Shown one piece after another: positions 25,559 through 33,339 of a stretch of 64,000 nucleotides of DNA. This stretch comes from UBA2882 sp051877575 (GTDB lineage Bacteria > Bacillota > Clostridia > Lachnospirales > Lachnospiraceae): contig JBJEJA010000035.1 of assembly GCA_051877575.1 (NCBI GenBank), positions 1 to 64,000 on the forward strand, given 5' to 3'. A program made the position numbers and the translations under genes. Numbering within the stretch: position 1 is the first letter of the stretch; each line of letters begins with the position of its first letter. The notes under the pieces are model-generated. The model ran no database searches and had not been told where the DNA came from. It was given only the letters and a program-made list of their open reading frames with translations.

Positions 25559-26224
25559 TTACTGCTCCTCTCCGTCAATATAAGTTACTTTGATCACACC
25601 TTCCAGATGTTCCAGCCACTGAATACTTTCCTTTGGGACAGGCTGATCCGTCTCCAACACCATGACCGCATATCCGCCTCTCTTATCCCGGAACAGTTGC
25701 ATGGTAGCAATATTCACGGATTTGTGGGAAAGCATGGAAGTTACCTCTGCTACATGCCCCGGCTGATCCAGATTGTGGACGATCAGTGTATAATTTTCAC
25801 CGCTGCAGTTTACCTCGATCCCGTCGATTTTGTTGACCATGATCCTTCCCCCGCCGATGGAAGATGCCTGTACCTCCAATTCCTTTCCGTTTTTCCCCTT
25901 TACTTTTAAAAGTACCGTATTGGGATGTGCTCCCGCTATATGGAGCGTATCGATTCGAAATGCCACTCCCATTTCTTTCGCCACTTCAAAACTTTCCGGA
26001 ATCCGCATATCGTCCGGTTTCATTCCCAACAGACCTGCCACCAGTGCTTTGTCCGTTCCATGCCCTTTCCCGGTTGCCGCAAAAGAACCGTGCAAAAAAA
26101 TATCCGCACAGACCGGTTCACTTCCCAACAGGGTTCTGGTGATATACCCAATTCTGACCGCTCCCGCCGTATGCGAGCTGGACGGGCCGACCATAACGGG
26201 GCCCAAAATATCAAAAATATTCAT
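25559..26224 (-). CDS. sdaAB: L-serine dehydratase, beta subunit
   Basis: 221 residues. Starts with the family motif FDILGPVMVGPSSSHTAGAVRIG and ends with an ACT domain (from about residue 145, NYTLIVHNLDQPGHVAEVTSML), which in related enzymes binds serine or helps the subunits associate. A GAGGAGG site precedes the ATG. Only about 25 bases separate its start from a strong hairpin, so its transcript must begin upstream of that hairpin. Confidence 0.95.
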   Translation of the reverse strand: MNIFDILGPVMVGPSSSHTAGAVRIGYITRTLLGSEPVCADIFLHGSFAATGKGHGTDKALVAGLLGMKPDDMRIPESFEVAKEMGVAFRIDTLHIAGAHPNTVLLKVKGKNGKELEVQASSIGGGRIMVNKIDGIEVNCSGENYTLIVHNLDQPGHVAEVTSMLSHKSVNIATMQLFRDKRGGYAVMVLETDQPVPKESIQWLEHLEGVIKVTYIDGEEQ

Positions 26225-26250
26225 TTTTTTGCCTCCTCAACATAAAAAGT

Positions 26251-26286
26251 GCCCCAAAGAACCGTTTTCTACTCCGTCTTTGGGGC
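26251..26286 (-). terminator. Hairpin between YARHG lipoprotein gene and sdaAB
   Basis: GCCCCAAAGA/TCTTTGGGGC, 10 perfect base pairs, followed on the minus strand by ACTTTTTATG. It looks like the terminator of the lipoprotein gene, yet leaves no room for a separate sdaAB promoter after it. Confidence 0.75.
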
Positions 26287-26320
26287 AATAAAATCACATG
26301 ATATTATTTACAATCTTTAT

Positions 26321-27916
26321 TTAATCATAAAACATCAATCCCGTAAATACTTCATCCGCAGGTTTATCCACCGTATCGATGATCTGATCCGTAATATGGA
26401 TATAACCCGCCGTTCCGTCTTTTCCTCTGACAAGCAGCCATTCTTTCCCGTCTGTTGCCATGAAAAACACTTCATCCTGCGCCTTTAATGTTGTCATCGG
26501 TGACTCCTCATTCATCTGCGTATACACCGGCAGATCCATGAGCAAACCGTGCGCCGGTTTGGGAACCATCTCGAAATATCCTACATCCTGATATACCAGT
26601 TCCCGGTTTTCATAATCATACCACCAGGAATCATAACACTCATAAGTCTCAATGAGGCTCTGCCGCTCAATGCCCGTTACACCACCGTCATGAAAGCCGT
26701 TCAGATTTTCCTTCTGCTTCATGGGATATCCCGATACGCTCCCGATATAAGAAAGCTCACCCTCATAAATATAAAAATGCGTCGCCGGATCATCACTCGG
26801 TCCTTCTTCTGTCACGGCAATCTCCAATCCGTCAAAATAAGGAGAAATGTCTGTCAGATAAAAATGCTCCGAATCCGGGTACTCCATATAGATATTCTCA
26901 TAGCCCCACAAGTCATAGGTTTTTCCTTCAATCGTCAGGATACCGTGTTCTTCATATTCACTGACCTGACGGACCTCATAAGACAGTTTTTCCTTCGTTC
27001 CGTCGCCGTCCAGATCCGCATACACCGTCGTGCCCGTGTCCTCTTCCATGGGATACGGATGCTCTGCCGCATATCGTTCTTCCATTTCCTTGATGACCTT
27101 AATATTATCTTTTTCCACCTGAGATAACTCCCCTTCATCAAAATCATCCCCTCGATCCACATACCAGCTGTATCTGTCGAAATATCGTGTCAGGAATTCG
27201 TTTTTAAAGTGGTAGCCGTGTCTGGCATAAATCTCATTTCTGGCCAACATCAACTGATTATCGTTAAAATTTAAAAGCATATCCTCCCTTAAAGGATAAT
27301 ACTCACTCATGGGCATCACATACTCCTCGGGATTATCGTGTACTCCTTCCCCCGAAATTTGTACAGAATTTTCAATTATATCGAGATATAGTGCCATATC
27401 TCCGTAATCTTCGGCAATGTCCTGATCTTCATAGATATAAGGCACATCCGTCGGATAAGACACATAATACATACAGTCTTTTGTATATGCAACCGCTCCG
27501 CCGCCCGGCATATCGTAGACAGGCTCCTCCGATCTTCCGATGGAAAATAAAAATCCATAGCCTTCCTCTCTGTCATAGGATGCCTTTTGATAAACTGAAA
27601 AGCCTTCGCCGTTTTCATATTCTTCAATAACATAACGGTCTTTCCACGCAGCGGGGAATGTCAACGCAATTTCCTGATAAGTATAGAAAATCCCCTCTTC
27701 TCCCTGTATGGAAGCATCTTCTTCCCGCTCCTTATGGTTGCTCTCAGAGGTTTCTCCCACGCCACTGCCGGCGTTCGACACACCGGAAGCTTCGCTGTCA
27801 ACACCTTGACTCTCATCCGCCTTTCCTCTGTCACCGTTGCCGCAGCCCACAAGGATTATCCCCAGAAGCAATGCATATGCAGACAGAATCAATTTCTTTC
27901 TTATTTTTCCCCTCAT
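26321..27916 (-). CDS. YARHG-domain lipoprotein
   Basis: 531 residues from the ATG at 27916, preceded by AGGAGG. Signal peptide with lipobox LLGIILVGC, then a Ser/Gly/Glu-rich linker. The YARHG domain is around residue 225 (LMLARNEIYARHGYHF ... FDRYSWY), a module found in extracellular proteins of Firmicutes, probably in peptidoglycan or surface interaction. A later part has DLDGDGTKEKLSYEV, a repeat-like calcium loop, and the C-terminus (about 460-515) resembles a bacterial SH3 segment (GKEWLLVRGKDGTAGYIHI). Function unknown. Upstream lies a tandem 16-bp repeat over the likely promoter. Confidence 0.8.
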   Translation of the reverse strand: MRGKIRKKLILSAYALLLGIILVGCGNGDRGKADESQGVDSEASGVSNAGSGVGETSESNHKEREEDASIQGEEGIFYTYQEIALTFPAAWKDRYVIEEYENGEGFSVYQKASYDREEGYGFLFSIGRSEEPVYDMPGGGAVAYTKDCMYYVSYPTDVPYIYEDQDIAEDYGDMALYLDIIENSVQISGEGVHDNPEEYVMPMSEYYPLREDMLLNFNDNQLMLARNEIYARHGYHFKNEFLTRYFDRYSWYVDRGDDFDEGELSQVEKDNIKVIKEMEERYAAEHPYPMEEDTGTTVYADLDGDGTKEKLSYEVRQVSEYEEHGILTIEGKTYDLWGYENIYMEYPDSEHFYLTDISPYFDGLEIAVTEEGPSDDPATHFYIYEGELSYIGSVSGYPMKQKENLNGFHDGGVTGIERQSLIETYECYDSWWYDYENRELVYQDVGYFEMVPKPAHGLLMDLPVYTQMNEESPMTTLKAQDEVFFMATDGKEWLLVRGKDGTAGYIHITDQIIDTVDKPADEVFTGLMFYD

Positions 27917-27939
27917 CTTATTTTTCCTCCTATACACAA

Positions 27940-27988
27940 GTAATCATATCCACAGGTAATCATATCCACATTCTGTTTTTCTTGACAA
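27940..27988 (-). promoter_or_regulatory. Promoter region with tandem 16-bp repeat, upstream of YARHG lipoprotein
   Basis: Two adjacent copies of GTAATCATATCCACAG (27940-27955 and 27956-27971; the last base differs). Each contains TATGAT on the minus strand. TTGTCA at 27983-27988 is 18 bases before the TATGAT of the first-read copy, giving a plausible promoter. The stretch 27989-28119 has no gene. Confidence 0.5.
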
Positions 27989-28119
27989 CTGATATTCCTT
28001 TTGCTACTTTATATTTATCTTACAGCAAATCTTGCCGTATGGACAGACTAAAATTTTATCGATTTTCTGATATCATTTCTATTTCATCAACACAAGTCCT
28101 TTTTTCATTCAAAGACCTG

Positions 28120-28148
28120 TTGCAAAATATTCTTTCTGTTGATATAAT
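28120..28148 (+). promoter_or_regulatory. Strong promoter of the PD-(D/E)XK gene
   Basis: TTGCAA, 17 bases, TATAAT. The transcript would have a leader of about 80 bases before the ATG at 28236. Confidence 0.75.
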
Positions 28149-28235
28149 ACGTATATACGAATATTCGATACCTTTATTTCTGCCTATGTCCATGCGGACA
28201 AATCTCTGCTGAACACAGAAAGCGAGGTATCTATC

Positions 28236-29150
28236 ATGCATCACACAACACAGGCCGGTTCTTCCGGCAAACGCAGTATTGCCTATCAAAACAAAGATAT
28301 TGCATCCAAAATTTTCGGGGAAATACTAAAAAACCAATCCTTGAAAGTTTATGGTCTGGATCTTCCGGAAATTGTACAAGTACTTCCGACCAATCTCCCC
28401 GAAATTTCCGCTAACGAACTGCGAATTGACAATCTGTTTCTATTAGCTGACGGTTCTCTTGCCATCATTGATTATGAGAGTAAATATTTAGAAGAAAACA
28501 AAGTCAAATATCTGAATTATATTGCCCGGATATTGGAACGGCTGCTCCGGGACGGAATGTTCGCTAAAGATGGTGCTCTTCGTTATCGGATACGGGTCAT
28601 TATCATCTATACCGCAGATGTTCTCCCCTCATCCACAAACGCTGTCTTTGACTGCGGCTGCAATGTACTGACTATTACACAGGCATTTCTGTCCCAGTTG
28701 GACGGCGATACCATCAGCCGGAAACTATCCCACAAGATTACATCACAGGAAGCTTTAACCGGACAGGATCTGATGGAATTGATCGTCCTCCCTCTTACCT
28801 ACCGCGGGAGTGTTAAGAAACAAAAAGTTTTGCAGAATATGGTTGCGCTCGCGGAAGCTATCCCCGATGAAACCGATCAGACCTTTGCTCTCGCTGGACT
28901 TTTAGTTTTTTCAGATAAAATTATTGATGCCGCTACCGCATCAAAAATCAGGAGGTGTCTTTCTATGACAAAAGTAAGCAAATTAATATTTGATGACGGT
29001 TTCAATGCCGGAATTACCCGGGGTATCGAAGAAAGCAAATGCAGTCTGGTACTCTCGGCACTCGACTCCCTTTCTCCGGAAGAAGTATCCGCTCTTTTAA
29101 AACTTCCGCTAAAAGAAGTTTTAAAAATTGCAGGACAGAAAGAAACATAA
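28236..29150 (+). CDS. PD-(D/E)XK nuclease-like protein (Rpn/transposase-associated type)
   Basis: 304 residues. The region at about 66-84 reads RIDNLFLLADGSLAIIDYESK, with Asp followed by a hydrophobic strand and D-x-E-x-K, the pattern of the PD-(D/E)XK fold in proteins often labelled Rpn or putative transposase. A helical middle and a C-terminal part ending LSPEEVSALLKLPLKEVLK follow, a helix-turn-helix-like tail seen in this group. Many Lachnospiraceae carry several copies. Whether it cuts DNA is unknown; no inverted repeats or partner transposase are visible, so it is not clearly a mobile element. AGCGAGGT precedes the ATG. Confidence 0.7.
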   Translation: MHHTTQAGSSGKRSIAYQNKDIASKIFGEILKNQSLKVYGLDLPEIVQVLPTNLPEISANELRIDNLFLLADGSLAIIDYESKYLEENKVKYLNYIARILERLLRDGMFAKDGALRYRIRVIIIYTADVLPSSTNAVFDCGCNVLTITQAFLSQLDGDTISRKLSHKITSQEALTGQDLMELIVLPLTYRGSVKKQKVLQNMVALAEAIPDETDQTFALAGLLVFSDKIIDAATASKIRRCLSMTKVSKLIFDDGFNAGITRGIEESKCSLVLSALDSLSPEEVSALLKLPLKEVLKIAGQKET

Positions 29151-29296
29151 AATTATATTTTAAATCTATCAACTTCTTTCATTTCATTTTTTGACATTAA
29201 TTTCCATTTTGTGCCAATTCACTTCTTTATATGGTAAAAAATCATTCTTGTCTTATCAAATCACAAGTCTTTTATGTCATTTCCCGGCACATATAG

Positions 29297-29344
29297 ACAG
29301 TTCATGCATAATTTCCTGTTTTTCTTTTTTAAAGGCAATATAAT
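29297..29344 (+). promoter_or_regulatory. Possible AgrA-type control region and promoter of agrBD
   Basis: ACAGTTCAT at 29297-29305 fits the LytTR half-site consensus; TATAAT at 29339-29344, embedded in GGCAATATAAT, is a -10 element. No good -35 is seen, as expected for an activator-dependent promoter. A second half-site at the usual 12-13-base spacing is not evident. The remaining bases from 29151 hold nothing else recognisable. Confidence 0.45.
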
Positions 29345-29384
29345 ATGTCTGATTTCAGATAAAAAAGGCAGGAGGTAGGCTGTC

Positions 29385-29960
29385 ATGGATATGCTTTTAC
29401 AAAAAATACAAACCAACTATTCTTTGACGGATAAGGATATCAAATATCTGAAGTTTACCCTTACCGGATTATTCTATGACATTTCCAAAATGGTACTCCT
29501 GTTTTTATTCTTTTTTGCAATCGATGAAACTGCTGCCTTTTTTCTTGATCTTGCTTTGTTGCTTCTTCTCAGAGGAAATCACGGCGGTCTTCACACCAAA
29601 CATTATTTTAGTTGCTTTTTAATGTCATTTTTCTTTCTGGCATTTGCAATCTGCATCATGCCTGCCGCTTTTCCGGTTATTCCAAAACCCATTATTTTAT
29701 TAGCGTTGACCTTTTGTATTCTGGTTAATTATTTGATTGGTCCCGTCAGAAGTGAACAATGTCATGTGAAGGACCCCGGTATCTTTAAAAGAAATCAGAT
29801 AAATACTTTCATGGTAGTTTTCATTTTCATGATTGTCTCATATGCACTACCCACGTCTCATCTGATGACCACGGGATTTTGGATTATTGTTGCACAATCT
29901 GTGCAGTTAATAATAGCAAAATGTATGCAACAACATAAACGAAAGGAGGCGACAATATGA
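29385..29960 (+). CDS. agrB: AgrB-type peptide-processing membrane protease
   Basis: 191 residues with several hydrophobic helices. The catalytic pair is His70 and Cys77 within GGLHTKHYFSC, with the same spacing as His77/Cys84 of Staphylococcus AgrB. The family cuts the C-terminal tail of the AgrD precursor, forms the ring and helps export. A strong GGCAGGAGG site precedes the ATG. The last codon overlaps the start of the agrD gene in ATGA, giving coupled translation. Confidence 0.93.
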   Translation: MDMLLQKIQTNYSLTDKDIKYLKFTLTGLFYDISKMVLLFLFFFAIDETAAFFLDLALLLLLRGNHGGLHTKHYFSCFLMSFFFLAFAICIMPAAFPVIPKPIILLALTFCILVNYLIGPVRSEQCHVKDPGIFKRNQINTFMVVFIFMIVSYALPTSHLMTTGFWIIVAQSVQLIIAKCMQQHKRKEATI

Positions 29961-30094
29961 AAGCAAAATTAGCAAAAATCCTCAACTCCGGTTGCAAAGC
30001 TGCAGTCAATCTTTGTCTGGCTTATGGTGTATTCATGATTTTAGGACATCATAGTTTTATCCTTTTTGGCGAACCGGAATTTCCCGAAATTTAA
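29957..30094 (+). CDS. agrD: AgrD-type cyclic peptide precursor with Ser at the ring position
   Basis: 45 codons, preceded by AAAGGAGG and overlapping agrB by four bases. The N-terminal part (MKAKLAKILNSGCKAAVNLC) can form an amphipathic helix. The middle GVFMILGHHSFILF would hold the signal peptide, and the acidic tail GEPEFPEI is the usual AgrD recognition tail (compare family tails of type GExExP). In AgrD a Cys four residues before the cut site forms a thiolactone; here the equivalent is Ser33 in S-F-I-L-F. An ester (lactone) ring is therefore predicted. The only cysteines, Cys13 and Cys20, are in the leader. Confidence 0.88.
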   Translation: MKAKLAKILNSGCKAAVNLCLAYGVFMILGHHSFILFGEPEFPEI

Positions 30095-30097
30095 AAT

Positions 30098-30138
30098 AAA
30101 AATGCATTTAAGCTTTTTATTTGCTTAAATGCATTTTT
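30098..30138. terminator. Bidirectional terminator between agrD and agrC
   Basis: Sixteen perfect base pairs (AAAAATGCATTTAAGC with its complement) around TTTTTATTT, T-rich on both strands, between convergent genes. Confidence 0.9.
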
Positions 30139-30139
30139 A

Positions 30140-31408
30140 TTATATGTCCAGAGGCATTCTGGCACGGAAGATAATAAAATTCACGCCCATTTTATCCGTA
30201 CTCTTTATTTCCAATGTTCCATGGTATTTTTCTACTTTTCTTTTGACATTCCCAAGGCCCAGTCCCCGGTTTTCTCCTTTGGTGCTTTTCCCATCTTCTG
30301 TCATATTATCTGCTTTCGTTGTCTTAAATGCACAAGGATTGGATATTTCAATCATCAACTCATTCTCCGACTGCTCCACATAACATTCTATCAGTTTCTG
30401 TTCTTCATGGACTACCGCCTCCATGGAATTATCAAACAGATTTCCGATAATTTCTACCAGATCAGAAAATCTGATATGCTTTTCCACTTCATCTACAATA
30501 ATTCGGTATTTGACTGTAATTCCCTCTTTTTCCGCCTGTCCGATTTTAGTATAGAGAAAGCCTGCCAGTACCGAAGGAATATCTTCCCTTAACAACTTAT
30601 TGGTCGTATTTTCTGCAATCAGCTTAGCGCAATATTCATTCTGTTCCTCGACCAAATCTTCCAGATTATCCGCTAATGCATTCATACTAAAAATAGCCTG
30701 TAAGTGATTATTAAAATCATGTTGTCTTCGCCTTACCTCCTGAATCAAATCCTTATATATCAGGTTATACTGCTCAAAGGTCTTTATTTCTTCCTCTCTT
30801 TGACGATTCATCCATTTTTCTTTTTGCCATTCATAAACAATAAATGCAAACACTAAAACAAAAAATGTCATTTCCACCGCTGTTTTCCAGTATATTTTAT
30901 CACGACTTTTAAAAATACCAAAAGAATACATGCACAAAAATACTGCAATTATTAAAATACCACGACCAATTATGCCATTCTTAAAAATAAATTGTATATG
31001 TTTCGAGAGATTACAATATCTGTACAATATTATTGCTATGATTAACGTTGCAATGTTTACAATCATAAAAGCTAATGTGTCCACATACAATGTTCCAAGG
31101 AACAAACAAACTATCATAGCAAATAATATTTGAACAATGCCAAGTAATGTAATATCCAAAACCGTATAGAGACATGCATTATACAACTTGTCATCAAACT
31201 CATACAGACAAAGGACAATCAATCCCAAATACAGTATTTGTTCCGTCTGCTGTGGAAGCCATCCAATTTCAATGGACGATTCAATTATCAACTGAATAGC
31301 AATATAAATTATCGTTGCAATCGTCGGCCTTTTCTTCTTCTCATGCAGAGCAAACAGCCCAGTTACAAGTGCCAGTACTTCAAACAACAAATAAAGTCTT
31401 TCAATCAT
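30140..31408 (-). CDS. agrC: AgrC-like sensor histidine kinase
   Basis: 422 residues from the ATG at 31408, preceded by AGGAG; it overlaps the agrA stop by 8 bases. Six or seven N-terminal hydrophobic helices form the peptide-sensing part. The phospho-accepting His is near residue 229 in RRRQHDFNNHLQAI, typical of the HPK10/GHKL kinases that read Agr peptides. The ATPase has EIIGNLFDNSMEA and GLGLGNVKRKVEKYHG. It faces agrBD tail to tail, rather than lying in one agrBDCA operon. Confidence 0.92.
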   Translation of the reverse strand: MIERLYLLFEVLALVTGLFALHEKKKRPTIATIIYIAIQLIIESSIEIGWLPQQTEQILYLGLIVLCLYEFDDKLYNACLYTVLDITLLGIVQILFAMIVCLFLGTLYVDTLAFMIVNIATLIIAIILYRYCNLSKHIQFIFKNGIIGRGILIIAVFLCMYSFGIFKSRDKIYWKTAVEMTFFVLVFAFIVYEWQKEKWMNRQREEEIKTFEQYNLIYKDLIQEVRRRQHDFNNHLQAIFSMNALADNLEDLVEEQNEYCAKLIAENTTNKLLREDIPSVLAGFLYTKIGQAEKEGITVKYRIIVDEVEKHIRFSDLVEIIGNLFDNSMEAVVHEEQKLIECYVEQSENELMIEISNPCAFKTTKADNMTEDGKSTKGENRGLGLGNVKRKVEKYHGTLEIKSTDKMGVNFIIFRARMPLDI

Positions 31409-32126
31409 ACGCAAACTCCTCACATATTTTTCTTCTGTAGGTTGTCCCTATCAATAGCTCACCGTATTTTTCCTTCAATTTTATTTTGCCATTTACCATA
31501 TCCACCTTCCAGATAAACTTCCGATTGACCAAAGTATTCCGATTGCATTGTAAAAAATCATTGCTGAATAGTTGTTTTCTGATTTCCGACAATGATCTGT
31601 AATAAAAAATGCTGACTCCGTCAATACTGCGTAACACTAATTTCCTGTTTTTATAATAGACATAGACAATTTCTTCTACCTTCTGCGCCAGAACCGTAGA
31701 ATCATCTCTTAGGTGGATATATCTTTCCTGCTCCTTTTTTTGTGGCATTTTTAGCGCCTGCTCAATTGCAGCCCGCACCTGCTCCATATGAAAAGGCTTT
31801 TCCAAATATTGATAACAGTGCAGATTGTCATAAGCATACAGTTTTGAATCTGCAATTGCGGTCGTAATGATTACCGGCGAAAATTCATATTGACCGATCT
31901 CCCTCAAAAATCTGATAAAATCCAAACCGGAAGCATCATTCGGGTCTCTCCGATCCAGAACAATATCAACAATAAATACCGTAAACACTTCTTCAAATAC
32001 AATTTTACAAGCGTCCGAACAACTTGCGACATGAAAAACTTCTATGTTTCCGTTTATACTACAGATAATTTTTCTCAAACGCTCTGCTGCATCATAATCA
32101 TCTTCCAAAATCAATATTTTCTTCAC
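31401..32126 (-). CDS. agrA: AgrA-like LytTR response regulator
   Basis: 241 residues from GTG at 32126 (VKKILILEDD), preceded by GAGGTGG; an ATG five codons earlier has no such site. The receiver domain carries the acidic pair LEDD and the phospho-acceptor in VFIVDIVLDRRDP. The LytTR DNA-binding domain (about 140-241) includes VYYKNRKLVLRS, FLQCNRNTLVNRKFI and a basic end YRRKICEEF. It should act on agrBD and other promoters with LytTR sites. Confidence 0.9.
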   Translation of the reverse strand: MKKILILEDDYDAAERLRKIICSINGNIEVFHVASCSDACKIVFEEVFTVFIVDIVLDRRDPNDASGLDFIRFLREIGQYEFSPVIITTAIADSKLYAYDNLHCYQYLEKPFHMEQVRAAIEQALKMPQKKEQERYIHLRDDSTVLAQKVEEIVYVYYKNRKLVLRSIDGVSIFYYRSLSEIRKQLFSNDFLQCNRNTLVNRKFIWKVDMVNGKIKLKEKYGELLIGTTYRRKICEEFAYD

Positions 32127-32235
32127 TTTGCTCCACCTCATTCGTTTTTATCTACTTTACTAGAAGGCTTTGCAAAGATAAAGCCGGCTACTAGTTTTTC
32201 TCTAATATCCAGCTTTAAGTAATCCTGTTTGCTAA

Positions 32236-32556
32236 CTAAGACATTCCCAGCAGCGCATCGACAACAGTATAAAATTTCTTTCTCTCTTCCAGACTCATTT
32301 TTGCAACTTGTTCTTCGTACCTTGACATACGAAGCTGATAACCTTCCTGCATGGTCCCACACAACAACTCATCTGCCGTCGCATTCAATTCATCTGCAAT
32401 CTGAATAAAGGTCTCCAGACTTGGTGTTCTTTCCCCTCTCTCAATCATCCCGATATATGGCACACTCAAACCGGTTACTTCTGCCAGTTGTTCCTGCGTC
32501 ATAGATTTTGATATTCGTTTTCGCCTGATCCTTTTACCCATATCAACCAAATCCAT
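32236..32556 (-). CDS. XRE-family regulator upstream of agrAC
   Basis: 106 residues from the ATG at 32556, preceded by GGAGG. N-terminal Cro/CI helix-turn-helix (about 7-62: MGKRIRRKRISKSMTQEQLAEV ... GLSVPYIGMIERGERTPSLETF), then a helical tail RYEEQVAKMSLEERKKFY that may mediate dimerisation. It lies 109 bases before agrA on the same strand, so it could be co-transcribed with and control agrAC. Its own promoter has a symmetric operator, suggesting self-control. Confidence 0.85.
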   Translation of the reverse strand: MDLVDMGKRIRRKRISKSMTQEQLAEVTGLSVPYIGMIERGERTPSLETFIQIADELNATADELLCGTMQEGYQLRMSRYEEQVAKMSLEERKKFYTVVDALLGMS

Positions 32557-32572
32557 CGGCAAAACCTCCATA

Positions 32573-32598
32573 CAGTATATTTTTATACTCTTTAGTAT
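32573..32598. promoter_or_regulatory. Three-half-site operator before the XRE gene
   Basis: Half-sites AGTATA, TATACT and AGTATA occur at 32573, 32583 and 32593, each separated by four bases, forming two overlapping perfect inverted repeats. It ends 17 bases before the XRE ATG. The regular spacing fits binding of two XRE dimers, but the protein-DNA link is inferred. Confidence 0.65.
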
Positions 32599-32671
32599 AG
32601 GTTTTACCGTTTTTTGCAAACAGACACCCGCTGTTATTCGGTATAACTATAGGTTATGTTTTGTAAAAATA

Positions 32672-32718
32672 AACCGCCACAAATACTCCTTTTTTATCGA
32701 GGCATTTTGCGACGGTTC
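32672..32718 (-). terminator. Terminator of the DUF6465-like gene
   Basis: AACCGtCGCAAA pairs imperfectly with a TTTGTGGCGGTT arm; on the minus strand it is followed by TATTTTT. Confidence 0.6.
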
Positions 32719-32755
32719 TTTTCCTATCATTTTCTGCTGTCTAATCTATGTAATT

Positions 32756-33190
32756 TTAAATTGCAAAGCTTCCTGTTACTTCTCCGTTGATTACATAGTA
32801 AGCACGAGATTCCTCAGGCTTTACATACAATTCAACGCTCTTAAAGTCCGCAACCTTTTTACCCAGATCATATTTCCATACGTCTTTTGTAATCTTAACC
32901 AAATCTTCATCCGTATAAGATTTTCCGGAAAACTGTAAATTAACAACCGCCTTCACTGCCTCTTTTTTAGCAGGTGCTTTTTTTGCTGCAGGTGCCTTCT
33001 TCGCGGGTGCCTTCTTTACTGTTTCCTTTTTCGCAGGTGCCTTTTTTACTGTCTCTTTTTTAACAGCCTCTTTTTTGGCAGGCTCTTTCTTTGCAGGTGC
33101 CTTTACTTCTACCGGTGCAGTTTTTGCTGCTGTAACCGCTTTCGCTGCAGGCTTTGCTGCTGCTGTTACTTTTTCCTTTACCTCTGCCAT
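32756..33190 (-). CDS. DUF6465-like protein with histone-H1-like tail
   Basis: 144 residues. The first 80 or so are made of Lys, Ala, Pro, Val and Glu in short repeats such as KKETVKKAPAKK and APAKKAPAAKK, like the tail of bacterial histone-H1 analogues. The last 60 form a compact domain: NLQFSGKSYTDEDLVKITKDVW, SVELYVKPEESRAYYVINGE and the end VTGSFAI. This domain is known to me only as an uncharacterised Lachnospiraceae family. The tail suggests nucleic-acid or polyanion binding; no function is known. A good promoter and GGAGG site precede it. Confidence 0.85.
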   Translation of the reverse strand: MAEVKEKVTAAAKPAAKAVTAAKTAPVEVKAPAKKEPAKKEAVKKETVKKAPAKKETVKKAPAKKAPAAKKAPAKKEAVKAVVNLQFSGKSYTDEDLVKITKDVWKYDLGKKVADFKSVELYVKPEESRAYYVINGEVTGSFAI

Positions 33191-33275
33191 AATAATTCCT
33201 CCTTTTCACACATTTGACTGTGTACGATAAAGTTTTTATCTTTTCATGTTTTGATAGGGTACTCTTTATTCTATG

Positions 33276-33304
33276 AGTGTACCTTAAAAAGCAGCGAATG
33301 TCAA
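33276..33304 (-). promoter_or_regulatory. Promoter of the DUF6465-like gene
   Basis: Minus-strand TTGACA (33299-33304), 17 bases, TACACT (33276-33281), with a leader of about 80 bases. This is one of the closest consensus promoters in the window. Confidence 0.75.
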
Positions 33305-33339
33305 ATTTTGTTGCCTATTCATGCCACACTTTTGCCAAA

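Noticed and set aside
28056..28289. 77-codon minus-strand frame across the PD-(D/E)XK promoter
   Set aside because: Overlaps a clear plus-strand promoter and gene start, has no ribosome site and no recognisable sequence.
28236..29150. PD-(D/E)XK gene as an intact insertion sequence
   Set aside because: No terminal inverted repeats, target duplications or second transposase frame could be found around it.
32138..32362. 74-codon minus-strand frame between XRE and agrA
   Set aside because: Overlaps the XRE gene in another frame and has no ribosome site.
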